Shown: positions 60,377 to 64,000 of the stretch, piece after piece
How positions within the stretch are numbered: position 1 is the first letter of the stretch
How the letters are laid out: each line of letters opens with the position of its first letter
Source of the DNA: Acetobacterium wieringae
GTDB lineage: Bacteria; Bacillota; Clostridia; Eubacteriales; Eubacteriaceae
DNA: 64,000 nucleotides
Reading direction: 5' to 3'
Assembly: GCF_001766835.1 (NCBI RefSeq)
Contig: NZ_LKEU01000009.1
Location: forward strand, 1 to 64,000
Notes under the pieces: generated by a model
Told to the model about the DNA's origin: nothing
The model's database searches: none
What the model saw: the letters and a program-made list of their open reading frames with translations, nothing else
Translations under genes and position numbers: made by a program

Positions 60377-62094
60377 CAATTCGGAGTTTTGTTGATCTGA
60401 GCAATGACAGCGGTGGCTTCACTGCCATCATCAACACCGATCTCTGCTGTGATCAGGGTATTAAGCTGATTATTCAGTTCCATAATCAGAGCAGCATTAG
60501 TGTCTTGGTCTGCGGCCAGGTTGACTAATTCATCGGGGTCTTTTTCCAGATCAAACAGCTGAACATCATTATTGGCATACAATGCTTCCATGGTTGTTGG
60601 TAGATTGAAATTGAGTGGTGAAAAATAGCGGGCAAATTTGTATTTTTCAGTGGTTATTCCACGGACAAAGCCACGTTTGGAATAGTCAATCGTATAGCTG
60701 GTGACACCGGTTGTTGGGTCAGTGGTTTGCATCATATCGCTGTCGATCATTGAGATCATTTCGTAGGCAAATAAAGCTCCCGTTCTTATTTTTGTTTGGC
60801 TGCCATCAAGCAGATCCATCATACTGCTGCCGGGAAGCCCAGCAGAAAGCTCGGCTTTTTTAGTATCTGACAGATTGGTCATATCAATGAAGGTGGGTGC
60901 CAGGTCGAGGTGGCTGGTTACCGCATCAATGGTATTGCCTCCTTCATATTCAGGGTGCACGATAATCAGGGGAACGTGGATGTTGTTTTCGTATATAAAA
61001 CCGCCTTTTCCCCGGAGTCCATTGGCTCCCTGCATATCACCGTGGTCGCTGGTAAAGACGATGATGGTATTATCCAGCATTTCCAGATTGGATAGTTCAG
61101 ATAAAATATTATAGAGCTGGCCATCATTGTCCTGAATACAATTATAATAATAATCCTGGAAATTTTCCCAACGGCTGGCCTCGGCGGGAATTTCGCCCAC
61201 CCGACGGTTCCATAAATCAAAATATTCCAATTCAGCCGGGACTCTGCCAGGAGCATCAATAGCCTGAGACCAGCTAGACGGAATTTCCGCCTTGGGGTAA
61301 CTGGTTTCATAAATTGTATTAACCGGAGCTCCGGCAATAGCAAAGGTTGTTTGGCCAGTGTCCTGTACGGCGACACCGTCTGAATCAGTGTTATAATACA
61401 TAATATCGTGGGGATTCACGAGATTGACGGCCAGGAAGAAGGACTGTCCGGAGGCATTGGTAGCCGATCCTTTTGAGCGCAGCCAGCTGACCGTATCTCC
61501 AGCAATGTTGCTATCTTGTATATAGCCCTGCTGAAGCTGTCCAACAATATCACCCTGGGCATTCCAGTCAGAAAACCCGTAGCCCAGCAGCCCATTCTGC
61601 TCCTGCATGGCGGGTTGGCTGGTATCATCAAAAACACTGGTGTCGCCCATGTGCCACTTGCCTTTAAATGCCGAGTAGTATCCAGCTGAGAGCATCCGGT
61701 CACCGACCGTGGTGAGATTTTCAGAAATCGGCTCCTGCCAGGGTGATTCAGTATTGTCAATCATCAGCGTATCCGTGATGTGGGTGCCAGTGTAAATGAC
61801 AGATCGGGATGAGGTGGAGACATTGCTGCAGGTATAATGTTTTTCAAAGGTAGTTCCCATTCTTTTTAGCAGTTCCCGGGCTTTGTAATTGGTGCCAGCC
61901 GGGAATTCATCAAAATAATGCTCCTGATCGACTGTTACAAAGACAATGTTATAATTGCCATCGTTATTAGGCTGGGCATCGAGATGAGCGATTCTTTGAT
62001 CAATGGGCTGGTTGCCCGTGTTTTGTGCGCAGCTTGAGACACCCAGCAACGAGGTTGCCAGTGTGAGACCTAATGCTGCTTTTTTAATGTTCAT
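60376..62094 (-). CDS. Ser-type sulfatase lipoprotein
   Basis: The 572-residue protein has a lipoprotein signal (LLGVSSC, lipid Cys ~22) and then the sulfatase fold: FVTVDQEHYFDEF (metal Asp), CSNVSTSSRSVIYTG, FKGKWHMGD, FTSDHGDMQGANGLRGKGGFIYENNIHVPLII (metal Asp/His). The formylglycine site aligns as S-T-S-S-R (Ser93), a Ser-type motif with Ser replacing the usual Pro. It acts outside the membrane on sulfate (or possibly phosphonate) esters; the substrate is unknown. The SD is AGGAGG. Forms an operon with its maturase. Confidence 0.92.
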   Translation of the reverse strand: MNIKKAALGLTLATSLLGVSSCAQNTGNQPIDQRIAHLDAQPNNDGNYNIVFVTVDQEHYFDEFPAGTNYKARELLKRMGTTFEKHYTCSNVSTSSRSVIYTGTHITDTLMIDNTESPWQEPISENLTTVGDRMLSAGYYSAFKGKWHMGDTSVFDDTSQPAMQEQNGLLGYGFSDWNAQGDIVGQLQQGYIQDSNIAGDTVSWLRSKGSATNASGQSFFLAVNLVNPHDIMYYNTDSDGVAVQDTGQTTFAIAGAPVNTIYETSYPKAEIPSSWSQAIDAPGRVPAELEYFDLWNRRVGEIPAEASRWENFQDYYYNCIQDNDGQLYNILSELSNLEMLDNTIIVFTSDHGDMQGANGLRGKGGFIYENNIHVPLIIVHPEYEGGNTIDAVTSHLDLAPTFIDMTNLSDTKKAELSAGLPGSSMMDLLDGSQTKIRTGALFAYEMISMIDSDMMQTTDPTTGVTSYTIDYSKRGFVRGITTEKYKFARYFSPLNFNLPTTMEALYANNDVQLFDLEKDPDELVNLAADQDTNAALIMELNNQLNTLITAEIGVDDGSEATAVIAQINKTPN

Positions 62095-62626
62095 TTAAAG
62101 ACCTCCTGATCTATAATTTTGAGTATCCGACTTAGCCAACAGTAAAAGGATAATTAATTTGTGTGTAGTGCCCAGTCAATGATTGCTGTTAACCCCAATA
62201 TACCCAGACGAATCCGTGATAATCATCTCATCATGGAAAGCAAACAGCTTTGCTGATATTAAGAAAGAATATTCGGGTTTAGTGGGGAATGGTTGTTTTT
62301 TAAATCAAAAAGAACAATCACAGTGGCAACGTATCTGGATACATTTAAGAATATGATATTATTTTGCAAAAAGACTGGATAAAAAATGATAAAAAGGATA
62401 TAATAAAGTGGCTTATGATAGAGGTTCTTTGTCAGTGATCTGATAAAGGCCTCTTCTTTACGGAACGGCAACAAAATGATGAAATACAAATTTGCAGATT
62501 AATGCGGCGATTGCACAAAAAACTGGCACCTGCTACTGGAAGCGAGTAAAATCAGGTAGTTTTAAAAAGTCACAATGAGATTATTTTACAGGGGTTGCCA
62601 ATTAAATCAATGGAGGATTATAAAAA
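62095..62626. other. Divergent intergenic region between the sulfatase and ABC-F genes
   Basis: No credible gene. On the forward strand a TATAAT at about 62398-62403 is a candidate -10 for the ABC-F gene. An imperfect hairpin (AACT..ACCTG, 62521-62532, with CAGGTAGTT, 62553-62561) lies in its leader; leader attenuators are common before ABC-F genes but this one has no U-tract. A weak TTGACT/TAATTA pair (62179-62151, reverse strand) may serve the sulfatase. Confidence 0.45.
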
Positions 62627-64000
62627 ATGATAACAGTATCAGAACTAAGCTTAAATTTTAGCGGAACAAATCTTTTTTCCAATGTAAATATAAAGTTTAC
62701 CCCGGGGAATTGTTATGGGGTCATTGGAGCGAACGGGGCTGGAAAAACCACTTTTTTGAAAATTTTATCAGGCGAAATTGAACCATCCACCGGGAATGTC
62801 TTTATCCCCGAGCACATGCGGATGTCGGTCTTAAAGCAGGATCATTATGCTTATGATGCGTATTCAGTTTTGGATACCATCATGATGGGGAATCAACGTT
62901 TGTATTCGGTTATGAAAGAAAAAGATGCCCTGTATATGAAAGAAGATTTTTCTGATGAGGACGGTATCCGGGCTGGCGAACTGGAAGGTGAATTTGCCGA
63001 AATGGGCGGTTGGGAAGCCGAATCCGATGCGTCCCGTATCATTCAGGGGCTTGGTCTGGGGGTCGAAATTCTTGATGCCAATATGGACAGCCTGACTGGT
63101 AACGAAAAGGTCAAGGTTTTACTGGCCCAGGCCTTGTTTGGCAAGCCGGAAATCATCTTACTGGATGAGCCCACTAACCATTTGGATATTCAGGCCGTCG
63201 AATGGCTGGAAGAATTTTTGATGGATTATGAGGGAACGGTTATTGTGGTATCCCATGACCGTTATTTCTTAAATAACGTCTGTACCCATATCGTCGATAT
63301 CGACTTCGGTAAGATTAAGGTTTATGTCGGAAATTATGATTTCTGGTATGAGTCCAGTCAGTTGATTCAGCGCCTAATCAAAGATCAGAACAAGAAAAAT
63401 GAAGATAAGGCCAAAGAGCTCCAGAACTTTATCGCCCGGTTCTCAGCCAATAAATCCAAATCCAAACAGGCCACATCCCGTAAGAAAATGTTGGATAAAC
63501 TGAATATTGAAGACATGCCGTCTTCATCCCGAAAATATCCCTGGGTTGGCTTCCAGATTGATCGGGAACCCGGTAAAGAAATTTTAACGGTTGAGCATTT
63601 ATCAAAAACCATCGATGGCGTCAAAGTTCTTAATAACGTCAGTTTTCGGGTTAACAAAGAAGATAAGATCGCTTTTGTTGCTGACAACGAGATTGCCATG
63701 ACGACCTTGTTTAAAATTCTGATGGAAGAAATTGAACCAGATGAAGGCAGTTTTAAATGGGGGGTCAGTACCACCCAGTCGTATTTCCCGAAAGATAACA
63801 GCGATTATTTTAATGGATGCACATTAAATATTTGTCAATGGCTACAGCAGTATACCGAAGAAATTACGGAAACCTATATCCGGGGTTTTCTGGGACGGAT
63901 GCTTTTTTCTGGCGATGATATTTATAAAGAGGTTCAGGTTCTGTCTGGGGGCGAAAAGGTACGTTGTATGCTGTCCAAAATGATGATGTTTGGTTCAAAC
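62627..64000 (+). CDS. ABC-F family ATP-binding protein (3'-truncated by the window)
   Basis: The gene starts at ATG 62627 (SD TGGAGG) and is open to the window end (458 codons visible). The first ATPase domain has Walker A GANGAGKTTF, signature-like SLTGNEKVKVLLAQA and Walker B ILLDEPTNHLD, a linker rich in Lys/Gln and a second domain with signature LSGGEKVRCML. In the second, the Walker A position reads NEIAMTTLFK; the catalytic Lys appears to be Met358. It resembles YkpA/YbiT-type ABC-F proteins that act on the ribosome. Without membrane segments it is not a transporter. Whether the Met is native or a lone change cannot be told. Confidence 0.9.
   Translation, partial: MITVSELSLNFSGTNLFSNVNIKFTPGNCYGVIGANGAGKTTFLKILSGEIEPSTGNVFIPEHMRMSVLKQDHYAYDAYSVLDTIMMGNQRLYSVMKEKDALYMKEDFSDEDGIRAGELEGEFAEMGGWEAESDASRIIQGLGLGVEILDANMDSLTGNEKVKVLLAQALFGKPEIILLDEPTNHLDIQAVEWLEEFLMDYEGTVIVVSHDRYFLNNVCTHIVDIDFGKIKVYVGNYDFWYESSQLIQRLIKDQNKKNEDKAKELQNFIARFSANKSKSKQATSRKKMLDKLNIEDMPSSSRKYPWVGFQIDREPGKEILTVEHLSKTIDGVKVLNNVSFRVNKEDKIAFVADNEIAMTTLFKILMEEIEPDEGSFKWGVSTTQSYFPKDNSDYFNGCTLNICQWLQQYTEEITETYIRGFLGRMLFSGDDIYKEVQVLSGGEKVRCMLSKMMMFGSN

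Noticed and set aside
62259..62489. 76-aa reverse-strand frame upstream of the ABC-F gene
   Set aside because: It has no SD or family-like features and overlaps the likely ABC-F promoter region.
63385..63774. 129-aa reverse-strand frame within the ABC-F gene
   Set aside because: It is antisense to a well-conserved ATPase domain and reads as low-complexity Ser/Leu-rich sequence.

Overview
The window comes from the chromosome of a low-GC Gram-positive anaerobe. An Acetobacterium-like acetogen (Eubacteriales) is the best guess: it has clostridial ChW repeats, acetate kinase, an iron-sulfur-rich NAD(P)H oxidoreductase, an oxygen-independent sulfatase-maturing enzyme and Gram-positive housekeeping gene order. 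This placement is inferred from gene content, not from a database search.

Bases 1-18,000 hold a mixed set of genes. First is the 3' part of a GltD/NuoG-like flavo-iron-sulfur subunit, then a small XRE regulator and its membrane-protein partner behind three operator-like palindromes. polA-coaE, a tRNA-Leu(GAG), a secreted DUF1002 protein, an HD-GYP phosphodiesterase and a zinc-type adenylate kinase follow. After these come a DUF5661 protein, a lone Rieske protein, an 856-residue soluble cache-cache-CheW protein and a carboxylesterase.

Bases 16,700-33,800 are a dense housekeeping block for acetate metabolism, lipid initiation, protein targeting and ribosome biogenesis: tmcAL (reverse strand), ackA, yceD-rpmF, plsX-acpP, rnc-smc-ftsY, ylxM-ffh-rpsP-khpA-rimM-trmD, rplS, lepB-rbgA, rnhB-yraN. 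Several sigmaA-type promoters and intrinsic terminators can be read directly.

Bases 34,600-59,050 are a Wzx/Wzy-type exopolysaccharide locus. It encodes an apparently complete UDP-diacetylbacillosamine-type sugar route (4,6-dehydratase, aminotransferase, acetyltransferase) and its priming phosphoglycosyltransferase. It also has three glycosyltransferases, a polymerase candidate, a flippase, two thymidylate-kinase-like P-loop proteins of unknown role, UDP-glucose dehydrogenase plus UDP-glucuronate epimerase (giving UDP-galacturonate), and the export-control set (PHP phosphatase, LCP transferase, Wzz-like modulator, BY-kinase). Three paralogous secreted beta-helix proteins are embedded in it. 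Two of them lie behind GEMM-I cyclic-di-GMP riboswitches: one gene has two canonical aptamers plus a third, diverged GEMM-like element whose three ligand-contact bases all appear changed, and the other gene has one canonical aptamer. This c-di-GMP-controlled matrix-protein module is the most interesting part of the window.

Bases 59,100-64,000 hold a Ser-type lipoprotein sulfatase overlapping its radical-SAM maturase, and the start of an ABC-F ATPase that runs off the window and has a substituted Walker A lysine.
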